Shown here: positions 27,065 to 40,490 of the stretch, in pieces
How the letters are laid out: the number at the start of each line of letters is the position of its first letter
How positions within the stretch are numbered: the first letter of the stretch is position 1
Made by a program: the position numbers and the translations under genes
Notes under the pieces: model-generated
Told to the model about the DNA's origin: nothing
The model's input: the letters and a program-made list of their open reading frames with translations, nothing else
The model's database searches: none
Assembly: GCA_910589415.1 (NCBI GenBank)
Contig: OU342631.1
Location: 61,966,598 to 62,030,597 of the forward strand
DNA length: 64,000 bases
Reading direction: 5' to 3'
DNA from: Malachius bipustulatus
Lineage: Eukaryota; Arthropoda; Insecta; Coleoptera; Melyridae

Positions 27065-29282
27065 ACGCCTACCTTTCGGTCTGCATTCCTCGCCACAGAG
27101 TCTGGTTCGTCTTTTAGATCGCGTCATTGGCCCCGAACTCGAACCATATGTTTGGTACTATATGGACGATGTTGTCATTGCAACCCCTGATTTCTCTACT
27201 CACCTTTCTGTTTTACGTGATCTTCTCGATCGGTTTAAGAAGGCAAACCTCACGTTCAATCTAGATAAATGTCAATTCTGTCTCTCTTCTCTTAAATTTC
27301 TCGGCTACGTCGTTGACGAGCAAGGTCTTCGGACTGATCCCGACAAGGTCTCTTCTATTCTGAGCTACCCAAAACCCACAAATACGACCCAGATCCGTAG
27401 ACTTATTGGCCTTATTGGTTATTATCGTCGCTTCCTGAAAAACATCTCTTCAGTAGCTAGTCCGATCACGGATCTCCTCAAGGGTCGAGCAAAGGGCCAG
27501 AATATTGTCTGGACTCCCGAAGCGGATCACGCTTTCGAGGAAATCAAAAGGCTTCTCAGCTCAGCGCCTATCTTAGCTAGTCCCGACTTTTCGAAACCTT
27601 TCTCCATCGACTGCGATGCATCTTTGACCGGGGTTGGTGCGGTGATCTGTCAAGAGGAAAACGGGGTCTCTCACCCTATAGCATATTTCAGTAAAACATT
27701 AAATAAATGCCAACGTAACTATACGGTTACGGAGTTGGAGCTCTATGCTATTGTGTGTGCTCTAGAAAAATTTCGTTGCTATATTGAGGGTTCCCGTGGA
27801 CTGAAGATAATCACCGACCATTCTTCTCTTCAGTGGGTACAAAATTTGAAACAACCAAGCCCCCGTATCTGTCGTTGGTTACTTAAACTGAACCAGTATG
27901 ACTTTCAGATTATTCATCGCAAAGGTTGCGAAAACGTCGTAGCCGACGCTCTGTCTCATATCGCTAACGTTCCTACTTCTTCTCCTGTGTCTGAAGTGTC
28001 TGTTCTTAATCTTTCTTCTCTTCAAACAGATGTCTGGTACCGTAGCATGATATCGAAAGTTCAACAAGAGCCTGAAAAATTTTCCTCGTTCCGTATTGAA
28101 AATCAGGTTCTTTATAAGCATGTTACCTCACGATATAGCACTTTCGCCTCATTCGAGTGGAAAATTGTCGTCCCTACCCCCCATCGGAAGGAAATTCTCC
28201 ATATGTTTCATAACGACCCCTCTGCCGGACATTTTGGTGTAGCAAAGACCCTCGCTCGAATATCGGAGCTATATTATTGGCCTCAAATGAGGAAATCGGT
28301 GTATCACTATATTCAGGCGTGCGAAGTTTGTGCGACCTGTAAAGCAGATAACTTACCTCCTGCTGGACTCATGGGAAAGTATCGGGATATCAAGTTCCCT
28401 TTTCAACTTATCTCGGCAGATTTATTAGGTCCCTACCCCAGGTCCAGTTCTAATAACCAGTACCTTCTTGTGGTCACCGATTATTTCACTAAATTTGTCT
28501 TAGTACACCCTATGCCTCGGGCCACGGCCAAAGCAATTTGCAAATTCATGGAAAACCAAGTTTTTCTTCTATTTGGTCCCCCTCAGATTTTGGTTGTCGA
28601 TAATGGTAAACAGTTTGTGTCCAAAGAATTTCAATCCCTCGCATCCACTTATGGAGTGCAGAAAATTTGGTATACGGCCAAGTATCATCCTCAGGCCAAT
28701 CCTACCGAACGGGTAAATCGAGTCATAACAACTGCCATTCGATCCTATATCCAGGATAATCACAAACACTGGGACAAACATATCTTCCAGATCGCCCAGG
28801 CGATTCGTCTCTCCGTTCATGAGGCAATTAAATATACACCGGCCTTTCTGATGTTTAATCGGAACGTCCCTGTCAACGGAGGTTTTTATGGCCTTATCGA
28901 CCCCGATGCCGATAATTTCGAGGAGATTCTAAATAAATTCACGGACCCCAAAATCTCTAATAACTTGCCTGAAATCATCCCTATCGTCAGCAAACATTTG
29001 AGGAAGGCATGTGATGCCAATGCTCGACGCTACAACCTCAGACGTCGAGAGTTACGCTTTCACTTAGGAGACCATGTTTGGGCTAGGAATTTTGTGTTAT
29101 CTGATGCCTCGAAAGATTTTTCAGCCAAGCTAGCTCCCAAATTTGTTTCGGCCACCGTGGTCAAAGTTATCTCCCCCCTTGTCTATGAGCTCAAGGACTC
29201 TAAAGGGCGTAACTTAGGTCGTTATCACATACAAGACCTCAAGGCACAAGTCCCGCCATGGGACCCTTCCGATGAATTGTAG
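26970..29282 (+). pseudogene. pol: pol, second part: reverse transcriptase, RNase H, integrase
   Basis: Counting from codon 26973, the RT catalytic YMDD is at 63-66. RNase H has D213 (SIDCDASLTG), E255 (TELELYA), D282 (ITDHSSL) and D324 (VADALSH). The integrase zinc finger is H413/H420/C450/C453. The integrase core has D483 (SADLLGP), D543 (VVDNGKQF) and E579 (NPTERV), a perfect D-x35-E. A GPY/F-like tail ends at RYHIQDLKAQVPPWD. The domain order PR-RT-RH-IN is Ty3/gypsy. No chromodomain follows. All catalytic residues are present, so damage is limited to the frameshift at its start. Homology begins with the DLKSAFHQ block at 26970, so there is no independent start. Confidence 0.9.
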
Positions 29283-31875
29283 TCTACGGCCCGACCTACC
29301 GCTCTCGTTTTCGTATTTATCGTCCCCCTTTTTTTTGTGTCAGGCCAGCTCTGCTGCTACTGTAATAAGGATAAGACTGTACAGCCTGCGTCATCTCCTA
29401 AGGACCTTCCATCTGTCCAAACTTCCGTGTCAGGCCAGTCTCACTGCTACTGTAAGAAGGATAAGACAGTACAGCCTGCGACTCTTCCTGAGGACATCCC
29501 ATTAACTCATAATTTTCGCTTATCTTTACTTCATTACTTATAAATTTTTCTTAGTCATATCTTTTCTCTTAGTCATTTATTTACAGTTCGTTTTATAGTC
29601 CGTCATCTTTCTATTCAACTCACCGATTTGTTTCGGGGAGACTGTGTCGATTCATTTGGGTAAATCATGTTTCGTCGCTCTATCAGTCTCTTCAGTTCTA
29701 TCTCGGGATGGATTCGTATGTCCTCAAGGCTAACATCTACCTTTCAACTCTTAATTTACTATAACTTGTATTCTTCAAACTTTTAATTTTATTGTAACTT
29801 GTATTTTTCAACTTTTCACCCTTCCTTAAATTTTAATTCCATACCTCTGTATCGTCGTTTTTTGCGTAGGCTTATCTAAAACACCGTACGGTGACCCGAC
29901 GTATACAGCGTATTTATTTATTGTCTATTTAAACTACTATCTCCAATTTTACCTGTGTGTGTGGCTTGAGCGGTATCATAATTTTTGTGTGGCTGTTTTC
30001 TATCTCTGAGCGAGGTGCATATCGACGTCTAACTTTTTCTATTTTGTTTCAGAACCTGCGTGCCTTGTATCTGTTACTATCATTTCCTTTTCCGAAAACT
30101 GATTATCTTGCTCAACAATTGCGAGACCCTGTCATCAAGACACTGTCTGGATCACATCAGAAGATCCCTTGCGAGCTCGTAAAATTAACTTTATTGCCTT
30201 TGATATTCGTTTTTATGAACTTGTAAATTCTCTCTTGTATACCGATAAAAAATTTTCTCATATCGTTAATTATTATTATATCGTTTGTTTATTATTATTA
30301 TATAAACATTTTTATCTTGTACCTGAGTCGACTGACGTATCGTTATTATCTCTAATAATTATTATATTAATTATAGTAATTATATTATCGTTTATTTATC
30401 TTTAATTAGCGTAGCAACGCTAAAAGTATCGTATCGCCACGGATTGTCCGTGTATTTGAAATTTGCTTGAGGTTTCTCCTTCCTATGCATTTCGTATGAA
30501 AAATTTGAGCGTAGATTGGAGCTACCTTGAGATGGTTATTGTTGAATTTGATTGAGGATTGCTTCTCTATGTATTTTAATTTTATTTGATGTAGAGGTAG
30601 CTTTCTTTAATGTCAGTCATGCGTAGTTCGTCGGTTCAGGTCACAGATTGTTTAAGGTATAGTATCTTAATTTTCTTTAAATAATAAATAAGCTTGCAAG
30701 GTTGATAATTTACAGGAGTTATAGGTGCAAGCCCCTCATGACTTGCTGGCGCCCATGTCTCGTTTAACTGATAACAACATCTCCCTAACATCTTGTATAC
30801 ACCCTGTTGCCGGAGCTCTTGTCGTGCCGGTCTCGTAGTTGCGGTCAGCCTATCGGATGCCAACGCCACCCAATCTCGCTAGCCAATTGTCTCACCGCCA
30901 GGACATCGTCTCGTAGTACTATCGCCGTCACAGCCAATTTCTCATCCCTATTTTTAATTGTCGACTAGAAACATCTCTCTTATTAAGATTCTTACTAAGA
31001 TCTTAAATCTCTTTAAATTCCTACGCGAAGTAGAAGTAGTCTACAATTAGTTTTCTTTTTACATTTTTGTCCCCCAGTCGTTAAGATTCTTAGTCTTTTA
31101 ACTTGCTACTCGGAAGTTGAAATCTCCGGTAGTAAGGGTATTTTCGGGTAGAAACTTTGCCTTTTTTTGTTGTTTTTTTGTACGTCTAGAACTCTTCTGG
31201 GTAGCTTTACCCTAACCAGTCGAGCGGAGGGATTCACTTGGGACCCGGAGGCGCCACTGCTTCTTCGCAGTGGGTACGCGTCACCAAGGATCCTAGACGA
31301 GTAGCGTTAACCTGCTTTCCCCGGGAATGCCAACGCTTTCTTTGCGTCTTAACTTCTGGTAAACCTCTTATTATTTTGATTAGTTCCTTTCCTTGTGACG
31401 ACGATAGAACTTTTTTTTTCCGATGCTGTCCTTCCGTGTCTGTTATGGATCAAATTTTTCTTGGTTGTTGTTTTATTTATATAGGTTCCTTATTGAACCA
31501 GGTTACACTTCGACCCTGGTCAGCGGTACTTCTGTGTCGCAGGTGCTCTTGTGTAAATTTTGTATATATTTTCGGTACTCTTATTTTATCTTTGTATATA
31601 TTGTTCATACTATTATCTGCTTGGTGCCTTATAGTGCACATATTACACGGTACTACTTCCTGTATATATTTCCACATTTCCGCAGAATTTTTCGTTTATG
31701 ATCACGTCCCAAGCCATTTATACTTCACGTCACCCACGATGTCATTTATTTCGTTCTAGTCCAGGTATCACCCATCGCTCACGGGTTGCGACGCCTAAAC
31801 TTGTCTCTTGTCACGCTTATTGCTGGTTTTCAATTAAGAAAAAAATTTCTCCCTCACGTTCAAAATTTTTCTACC
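29283..31875 (+). other. Long region between pol and the 3' LTR, no env recognised
   Basis: About 2.6 kb without a convincing long gene. The longest frames (31238-31759 and others) have no envelope hallmarks such as a signal peptide, furin-like site and C-terminal membrane anchor in order. It includes the 90-bp tandem repeat after pol, AT-rich TTATTATTA runs near 30260-30400, and a stretch around 31205-31290 with richer GC. It may be a worn third gene or long untranslated leader DNA. Confidence 0.55.
29337..29516 (+). repeat. Two 90-bp tandem copies encoding a Cys-rich 30-residue repeat
   Basis: GTGTCAGGCCAG starts at 29337 and 29427, and both copies share GATAAGAC and GTACAGCCTGCG. The period is 90 bp, a multiple of three, in phase with pol. 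After the pol stop at 29282 the same phase stays open to 29543 and gives two copies of a VSGQ..CYC.KDKTVQPA peptide preceded by a hydrophobic stretch. Confidence 0.8.
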
Positions 31876-31887
31876 GGGAAGAGGGGA
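31876..31887 (+). other. Polypurine tract
   Basis: GGGAAGAGGGGA ends five bases before the 3' LTR start, the expected position for the plus-strand primer. Confidence 0.75.
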
Positions 31888-31892
31888 TGTAA

Positions 31893-32935
31893 TGTACATT
31901 TCGTACGTACCGGCTAGATGCCGGTAACACAGAGACGACGGCGGGCGCGCGCAGTTAGTGAGTGATGGTGGGTTTTAGTGCATCGGCCGACTGGAGGCCT
32001 CGAGTCGTAACATCGACTGTCAAGTTGTAATCAGGTGCGCTTCATCATCATACCTGCGTTTTCACGCTCTTTCTCTCCTGGAAATTCGCGGATGAAGGGT
32101 CCGCAAACACCTTAAGTTTCCTGAAATGGCGTCGTGAATTTTCACGTTAATTATTATAAGAATCAACTACTTGGCTTGGTGAGTGTCGTAAAATGATTTT
32201 CTTAATTGCGTTAGAATTATACAGATCATATTTTCTTAATACCGTATGCTAATTTTAATTACAGCTTTAAACCCGATCGAGTTTCGCTCGCATGTAAAAT
32301 TTGTCAGTCACATTTTTTGATCTCAACCTATCTTGAGGACGGGAATAATTCTATGTACCCTTGGCAAGCAGACTCGATTGGACCATTCATTAATGCAAGA
32401 GTGTTTCTGATATCCATGTAATTACAGCTTTTTCCCTGGAGGCGAATTTTTCCCTGGAGGCGAATTTTTCCCTGGAGTCAATTTTTCCCTGGAGTCAATT
32501 TTTTCTTGGAGGCAATCTTTATCTCTGGAGGCCATTTTTCTCTCAAACAAGAAGGCTGATGTTACCTGAGACACCTGAGAAGTTTACCGGCTGATGTTAC
32601 CTGATACACCTGAGAAGTTTACCACCAACTAAACTTCCACCCTCGCTCCGAAGACCCTACGAAGCTAAGTGCCTTTGCCTACCAAAGTTTAACCGATCAG
32701 TTCATTCAGATTCTACACGCTCTTGCTCCTTATTGTTGTTAACCGTGCTCAAGTTAATAATTTGTGATAATAACTGTGATTTAGTTTAATAAAGAGTACC
32801 TGTTGTTCTGCTGACCCGCTTGTTATTGTTGACCCTCTTAGACTAGCGACTCAACCTACGACCCTTGTTATCTTTTACCGTCTCATGCTCTCAATGACTA
32901 TTGTTCCCCTCTAAGGGTAATAATAGTCCGTTTCA
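31893..32935 (+). repeat. 3' LTR
   Basis: It starts TGTACATTTCG after the polypurine tract and ends GTCCGTTTCA. It is near-identical to 22195-23238. The first two bases (TG) are not present in the other copy, where CCGG joins directly to TACATTT. AATAAA is at 32788. CCGG and the 52-bp entry sequence of the satellite follow immediately. Confidence 0.88.
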
Positions 32936-32989
32936 CCGGCTCCAAGAAACAGCTCGATTCCTGTGGACCAGGAGTTATAAAAAATTTGG
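32936..32989 (+). other. Entry sequence between LTR and satellite
   Basis: CCGGCTCCAAGAAACAGCTC and about 30 further bases, ending in TATAAAAAATTTGGG, occur only here and at 23239-23292. It resembles neither LTR nor satellite. Confidence 0.8.
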
Positions 32990-33689
32990 GCTGCGTTAGC
33001 GGCCCACCAATGACCGCTAGCGTCGTGATCTCCGTTCATTTTTATTACTTTCTTGCAATCCTGGAATCCACACGCCAACTGCGCTAGCGACACGCACTCG
33101 GACTGCGTTAGCTGCCCACCAATGACCGTTAGCGGTTAACCAATGGCCGCTAGCGTCGCGATCTCCGTTCATTTTTATTACTTTCTTGAAATCCTGGAAT
33201 CCACACGCCAACTGCGCTAGCGACACTCACTTTGCTGCGTTAGCGGCCCACCAATGACCGTTAGCGGCCCACCAATGGCCGCTAGCGTTCATTATTCGTT
33301 AGCGGGCAGCCTAAGTGCGTCATTTTTCGTTAGCGGCCCACCAATGGCGTTCATTTTTCATTAGCGGCCGACCAATGGCCGCTAGCGTTAATTTTTATTT
33401 CTCATGCAATCCTGGAATCCACACGCCAACTGCACTAGCGACACGCACTTGGATTGCGTTAGCGGCCCACCAATGACCGTTAGCGGCCCACCATTGGCCG
33501 CTAGCATCGCGATCTCCGTTAATTCCTATTACTTTTATGCAATCCTGGAATCCACACGCCAACTGCGCTAGCGACACGCACTCGGGCTGCGTTAGCTGCC
33601 CACCAATGACCGTTAGCGGCCCACCAATGGCCGCTAGCGTCGCGATCTCCGTTCATTTTTATTACTTTTTGCAATCCTAGAATCCACAC

Positions 33690-36600
33690 GCCAACTGCGC
33701 TAGCGACACGCACTTGGGCTGCGTTAGCGGCCCACCAATGACCGTTAGCGGCTCACCAATGGCCGCTAGCGTTCATTTTTATTATTTTCATGCAATCCTG
33801 GAATCCACACGCCAACTGCACTAGCGACACGCACATGGATTGCGTTAGCGGCCCACCAATGACCGTTAGCGGCCCACCATTGGCCGCTAGCATCGCGATC
33901 TCCGTTCATTCTTATTACTTTTATGCAATCCTGGAATCCACACGCCAACTACGCTAGCGACACGCACTTGGGCTGCGTTAGCTGCCCACCAATGACCGTT
34001 AGCGGCCCACCAATGGCCGCTAGCGTCGCGATCTCCGTTCATTTTTATTACTTTTATGCAATCCTGGAATCCACACGTCAACTGCGCTAGCGACACGCAC
34101 TGGGGCTGCGTTAGCGGCCCACCAATGACCGTTAGCGGTTAACCAATGGCCGCTAGCGTCGCGATCTCCGTTCATTTTTATTACTTTCTTGCAATCCTGG
34201 AATCCACACGCCAACTGCGCTAGCGACACGCACTTGAGCTGCGTTAGCGAACCACCAATGACCGTTAGCGGCCCAACAATTGCCGCTAGCGTCGCGATCT
34301 CCGTTCATTTTTATTACTTTGATGCAATCCTGGAATCCACACGCCAACTGCGCTAGCGACACGCACTCGGGCTGCGTTAGCTGCCCACCAATGACCGTTA
34401 GCGGCCCACCAATGGCCGCTAGCGTCGCGATCTCCGTTCATTTTTATTACTTTTATGCAATCCTGGAATCCACACGTCAACTGCGCTAGCGACACGCACT
34501 TGGATTGCGTTAGCGGCCCACCAATGACCGTTAGCGGCCCACCAATGGCCGCTAGCGTTCATTTTTATTACTTTCATGCAATCCTGGAATCCACACGCCA
34601 ACTGCGCTAGCGACACGCACTTGAGCTGCGTTAGAACCACCAATGACCGTTAGCGGCCCAACAATTGCCGCTAGCGTCGCGATCTCCGTTCATTTTTATT
34701 ACTTTGATGCAATCCTGGAATCCACACGCCAACTGCGCTAGCGACACGCACTCGGGCTGCGTTAGCTGCCCACCAATGACCGTTAGCGGCCCACCAATGG
34801 CCGCTAGCGTCGCGATCTCCGTTCATTTTTATTACTTTTATGCAATCCTGGAATCCACACGTCAACTGCGCTAGCGACACGCACTTGGATTGCGTTAGCG
34901 GCCCACCAATGACCGTTAGCGGCCCACCAATGGCCGCTAGCGTTCATTTTTATTACTTTTATGCAATCCTGGAATCCACACGCCAACTGCGCTAGCGACA
35001 CGCACTTGAGCTGCGTTAGAACCACCAATGACCGTTAGCGGCCCAACAATTGCCGCTAGCGTCGCGATCTCCGTTCATTTTTACTACTTTGATGCAATCC
35101 TGGAATCCACACACCAACTGCGCTAGCGACACGCACTCGGGCTGCGTTAGCTGCCCACCAATGACCGTTAGCGGCCCACCAATGGCCGCTAGCGCCGCGA
35201 TCTCCGTTCATTTTTATTACTTTTATGCAATCCTGGAATCCACACGTCAACTGCGCTAGCGACACGCACTTGGGCTGCGTTAGCGGCCCACCAATGACCG
35301 TTAGCGGCCCACCAATGGCCCCTAGCGTCGCGATCTCCGTTCATTTTTATTACTTTCTTGCAATCCTGGAATCCACACGCCAACTGCGCTAGCGACACCA
35401 CTTTGCTGCGTAAGCGGCCCACCAATGACCGTTAGCGGCCCACCAATGGCCGCTAGCGTTCATTTTTCGTTAGCGGGCAGCCTAAGTGCGTCATTTTTCG
35501 TTAGCGTCCCACCAATTGCGTTCATTTTTCATTAGCGGCCGACCAATGGCCGCTAGCGTTAATTTTTATTACTTTCATGCAATCCTGGAATCCACCCGCC
35601 AACTGCACTAGCGACACGCACTTGGATTGCGTTAGCGGCCCACCAATGACCGTTAGCGGCCCAACAATTGCCGCTAGCGTCGCGATTTCCGTTCATTCTT
35701 ATTACTTTTATGCAATCCTGGAATCCACACGCCAACTACGCTAGCGACACGCACTTGGGCTGCGTTAGCGGCCCACCAATGACCGGTAGCGGCCCACCAA
35801 TGGCCGCTAGCGTTCATTTTTATTACTTTTCTGCAATCCTGGAATCCACACGCCAACTGCGCTAGCGACACGCACTTGAGCTGCGTTAGCGAACCACCAA
35901 TGACCGTTAGCGGCCCAACAATTGCCGCTAGCGTCGCGATCTCCGTTCATTTTTATTACTTTGATGCAATCCTGGAATCCACACGCCAAATGCGCTAGCA
36001 ACACGCACTCGGGCTGCGTTAGCTGCCCACCAATGACCGTTAGCGGCCCACCAATGGCCGCTAGCGTCGCGATCTCCGTTCATTTTTATTACTTTCTTGC
36101 AATCCTAGAATCCACACGCCAACTGCGCTAGCGACACTCACTTTTCTGCGTTAGCGGCTCACCAATGGCCGCTAGCGTTCATTTTTATTACTTTCATGCA
36201 ATCCTGGAATCCACACGCCAACTGCACTAGCGACACGCACTTGGATTGCGTTGGCGGCCCACCATTGGCCGCTAGCATCGCGATCTCCGTTCATTCTTAT
36301 TACTTTTATGCAATCCTGGAATCCACACGCCAACTACGCTAGCGAGACACACTTGGGCTGCGTTAGCGGCCCACCAATGACCGTTAGCGGCCCACCAATG
36401 GCCGCTAGCGTTCATTTTTATTACTTTTATGCAATCCTGGAATCCACACGCCAACTGCGCTAGCGACACGCACTTGAGCTGCGTTAGAACCACCAATGAC
36501 CGTTAGCGGCCCAACAATTGCCGCTAGCGTCGCGATCTCCGTTCATTTTTATTACTTTGATGCAATCCTGGAATCCACACGCCAACTGCGCTAGCGACAC

Positions 36601-39600
36601 GCACTCGGGCTGCGTTAGCTGCCCACCAATGACCGTTAGCGGCCCACCAATGGCCGCTAGCGCCGCGATCTCCGTTCATTTTTATTACTTTTATGCTATC
36701 CTGGAATCCACAAGTCAACTGCGCTAGCGACACGCACTTGGGCTGCGTTAGCAGCCCACCAATGACCGTTAGCGGCCCACCAATGGCCCCTAGCGTCGCG
36801 ATCTCCGTTCATTTTTTTTAACTTTCTTGCAATCCTGGAATCCACACGCCAACTGCGCTAGCGACACCACTTTGCTGCGTTAGCGGCCCACCAATGACCG
36901 TTAGCGGCCCACCAATGGCCGCTAGCGTTCATTTTTCGTTAGCGGGCAGCCTAAGTGGCCAACTCCGCTAGCGACACGCACTTGGGCTGCGATAGCGGCC
37001 CACCAATGACCGTTAGCGGCCCACCAATGGCCGCTAGCATTCATTTTTATTACTTTTATGCAATCCTGGAATCCACACGCCAACTGCGCTAGCGACACGC
37101 ACTTGAGCTGCGTTAGCGAACCACCAATGACCGTTAGCGGCCCAACAATTGCCGCTAGCGTCGCGATCTCCGTTCATTTTTATTACTTTGATGCAATCCT
37201 GGAATCCACACGCCAACTGCGCTAGCGACACGCACTCGGGCTGCGTTAGCTGCCCACCAATGACCGTTAGCGGCCCACCAATGGCCGCTAGCGTCGCGAT
37301 CTCCATTCATTCTTATCACTTTTATGCAATCCTGGAATCCACACGCCAACTACGCTAGCGACACGCACTTGGGCTGCGTTAGCGGCCCACCAATGACAGT
37401 TAGCGGCCCACCAATGGCCGCTAGCGTTCATTTCTATTACTTTTATGCAATCCTGGAATCCACACGCCAACTGCGCTAGCAACACGCACTTGGGCTGCGT
37501 TAGCGAACCACCAATGATCGTTAGCGGCCCACCAATGGCCGCTAGCGTCGCGATCTCCGTTTATTCTTATTACTTTCTTGCAATCCTAGAGTCCACACGC
37601 CAACTGCGCTAGCGACACTCACTTTTCTGCGTTAGCGGCTCACCAATGGCCGCTAGCGGCCCACCAATGGCCGCTAGCGTCGCGATCTCCGTTCATTTTT
37701 ATTACTTTCATGCAATCCTGGAATCCACACGCCAACTGCGCTAGCGACACGCACTTTTGCTGCGTTAGCGTCCCACCAATGACCGTTAGCGGCCCACCAA
37801 TGGCCGCTAGCGTTCATTATTATTACTTTCATGCAATCCTGGAATCCACACGCCAACTGCGCTTGCGACACGCACTTGGGCTGCGTTAGCGGCCCACCAA
37901 TGACCGTTAGCGGTCCACCAATGGTCTCTAACGTCGCGATCTCCGTTCATTTTAATTACTTTTATGCAATCCTGGAATCCACACGCCAACTGCGCTAGCG
38001 ACACGCACTCGGGCTGCGTTAGCTGGCCACCAATGACCGTTAGCGGCCCACCAATGGCCGCTAGCGTCGCGGTGTCCGTTCATTTTTATTACTTTCTTGC
38101 AATCCTAGAATCCACACGCCAACTGCGCTAGCGACACGCACTTGGGCTGCGTTAGCGGCCCACCAATGACCGTTAGCGGCCCACCAATGGCCGCTAGCGT
38201 CGCGATCTCCGCTCATTTTTATTACTTTTATGCAATCCTGGAATCCACACGCCAACTGCGCTAGCGACACGCACTTGGGCTGCGTTAGCGAACAACCAAT
38301 GACCGTTAGCGGCCCACCAATGGCCGCTAGCGTCGCGATCTCCGTTCATTTTTATTACTTTCTTGCAATCCTAGAATCCACACGCCAACTGCGCTAGCGA
38401 CACTCACTTTTCTGCGTTAGCGGCTCACCAATGGCCACTAGCGGCCCACAAATGGTCGCTAGCGGCTCACAAATGGCCGCTAGGGTTCATTTTTATTACT
38501 TTCATGCAATCCTGGAGTCCACACGCCAACTGCGCTAGCGACACGCACTTGGGCTGCGTTAGCGGCCCACCAATGACCGTTAGCGGCCCACCAATGGCCG
38601 CTAGCGTCGCGATCTCCGTTCATTTTTATTACTTTTATGCAATCCTGGAATCCACACGTCAACTGCGCTAGCGACACGCACTTGGGCTGCGTAAGCGGCC
38701 CACCAATGACCGTTAGCGGCCCACCAATGACCGTTAGCGGCCTACCAATGGCCGCTAGCGTCGCGATCTCTATTCATTCTTATTACTTTTATGCAATCCT
38801 GGAATCCACACGCCAATTACGCTAGCGACACGCACTTGGGCTGCGTTAGCGGCCCACCAATGACAGTTAGCGGCCCACCAATGGCCGCTAGCGTTCATTT
38901 CTATTACTTTCATGCAATCCTGGAATCCACACGCCAACTGCGCTAGCGACACGCACTTGGGCTGCGTTAGCGTCCCACCAACGACCGTTAGCGGCCCACC
39001 AATGGCGGCTAGCATCGCTATCTCATTTTTATTACTTTTATGCAATCCTGGAATCCACACGTCAACTGCGCTAGCGACACGCACTTGGGCTGCGTTAGCG
39101 GCCCACCAATGACCGTTAGCGGCTCACCAATGGCCGCTAGCGTCGCGATCTCCGTTCATTTTTATTACTTTCTTGCAATCCTAGAATCCACACGCCAACT
39201 GCGCTAGCGACACTCACTTTTCTGCGTTAGCGGCTCACCAATGGCCACTAGCGGCCCACAAATGGTCGCTAGCGGCTCACAAATGGCCGCTAGGGTTCAT
39301 TTTTATTACTTTCATGCAATCCTGGAGTCCACACGCCAACTGCGCTAGCGACACGCAGTTGGGCTGCGTTAGCGGCCCACCAATGACCGTTAGCGGCCCA
39401 CCAATGGCCGCTAGCGTCGCGATCTCCGTTCATTTTTATTACTTTTATGCAATCCTGGAATCCAAACGTCAACTGCGCTAGCGACACGCACTTGGGCTGC
39501 GTAAGCGGCCTACCAATGACCGTTAGCGGCCCACCAATGACCGTTAGCGGCCTACCAATGGCCGCTAGCGTCGCGATCTCTATTCATTCTTATTACTTTT

Positions 39601-40490
39601 ATGCAATCCTGGAATCCACACGCCAATTACGCTAGCGACACGCACATGGGCTGCGTTAGCGGCCCACCAATGACAGTTAGCGGCCCACCAATGGCCGCTA
39701 GCGTTCATTTCTATTACTTTCATGCAATCCTGGAATCCACACGCCAACTGCGCTAGCGACACGCACTTGGGCTGCGTTAGCGTCCCACCAACGACCGTTA
39801 GCGGCCCACCAATGGCGGCTAGCATCGCTATCTCATTTTTATTACTTTTATGCAATCCTGGAATCCACACGTCAACTGCGCTAGCGACACGCACTTGGGC
39901 TGCGTTAGCGGCCCACCAATGACCGTTAGCGGCCCACCAATGGCCGCTAGCGTCGCGATCTCCGTTCATTTTTATTACTTTTATGCAATCCTGGAATCCA
40001 CACGTCAACTGCGCTAGCGACACGCACTTGGATTGCGTTAGCGGCCCACCAATGACCGTTAGCGGCCCACCAATGGCCGCTAGCGTTCATTTTTATTACT
40101 TTTATGCAATCCTGGAATCCACACGCCAACTGCGCTAGCGACACGCACTTGAGCTGCGTTAGAACCACCAATGACCGTTAGCGGCCCAACAATTGCCGCT
40201 AGCGTCGCGATCTCCGTTCATTTTTATTACTTTGATGCAATCCTGGAATCCACACGCCAACTGCGCTAGCGACACGCACTCGGGCTGCGTTAGCTGCCCA
40301 CCAATGACCGTTAGCGGCCCACCAATGGCCGCTAGCGTCGCGATCTCCGTTCATTTTTATTACTTTTATGCAATCCTGGAATCCACACGTCAACTGCGCT
40401 AGCGACACGCACTTGGATTGCGTTAGCGGCCCACCAATGACCGTTAGCGGCCCACCAATGGCCGCTAGCGTTCATTTTTATTACTTTGAT
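33690..40490 (+). repeat. Higher-order block, first copy of a ~6.8-kb duplication
   Basis: Corresponds unit for unit to about 46119-53040, at an offset of 12429 bp up to about 35650 and 12550 bp beyond. The 121-bp jump is one extra short unit in the second copy near 48100-48220. Variant bases are shared across the whole block, for example TATTATTTTCATGC at 33777 and 46206. Confidence 0.85.

Noticed and set aside
31238..31759. Possible env gene of the LTR element
   Set aside because: The 173-residue frame is hydrophobic because of T-rich DNA. It has no signal peptide, cleavage site and anchor arrangement, and overlaps equally long frames.
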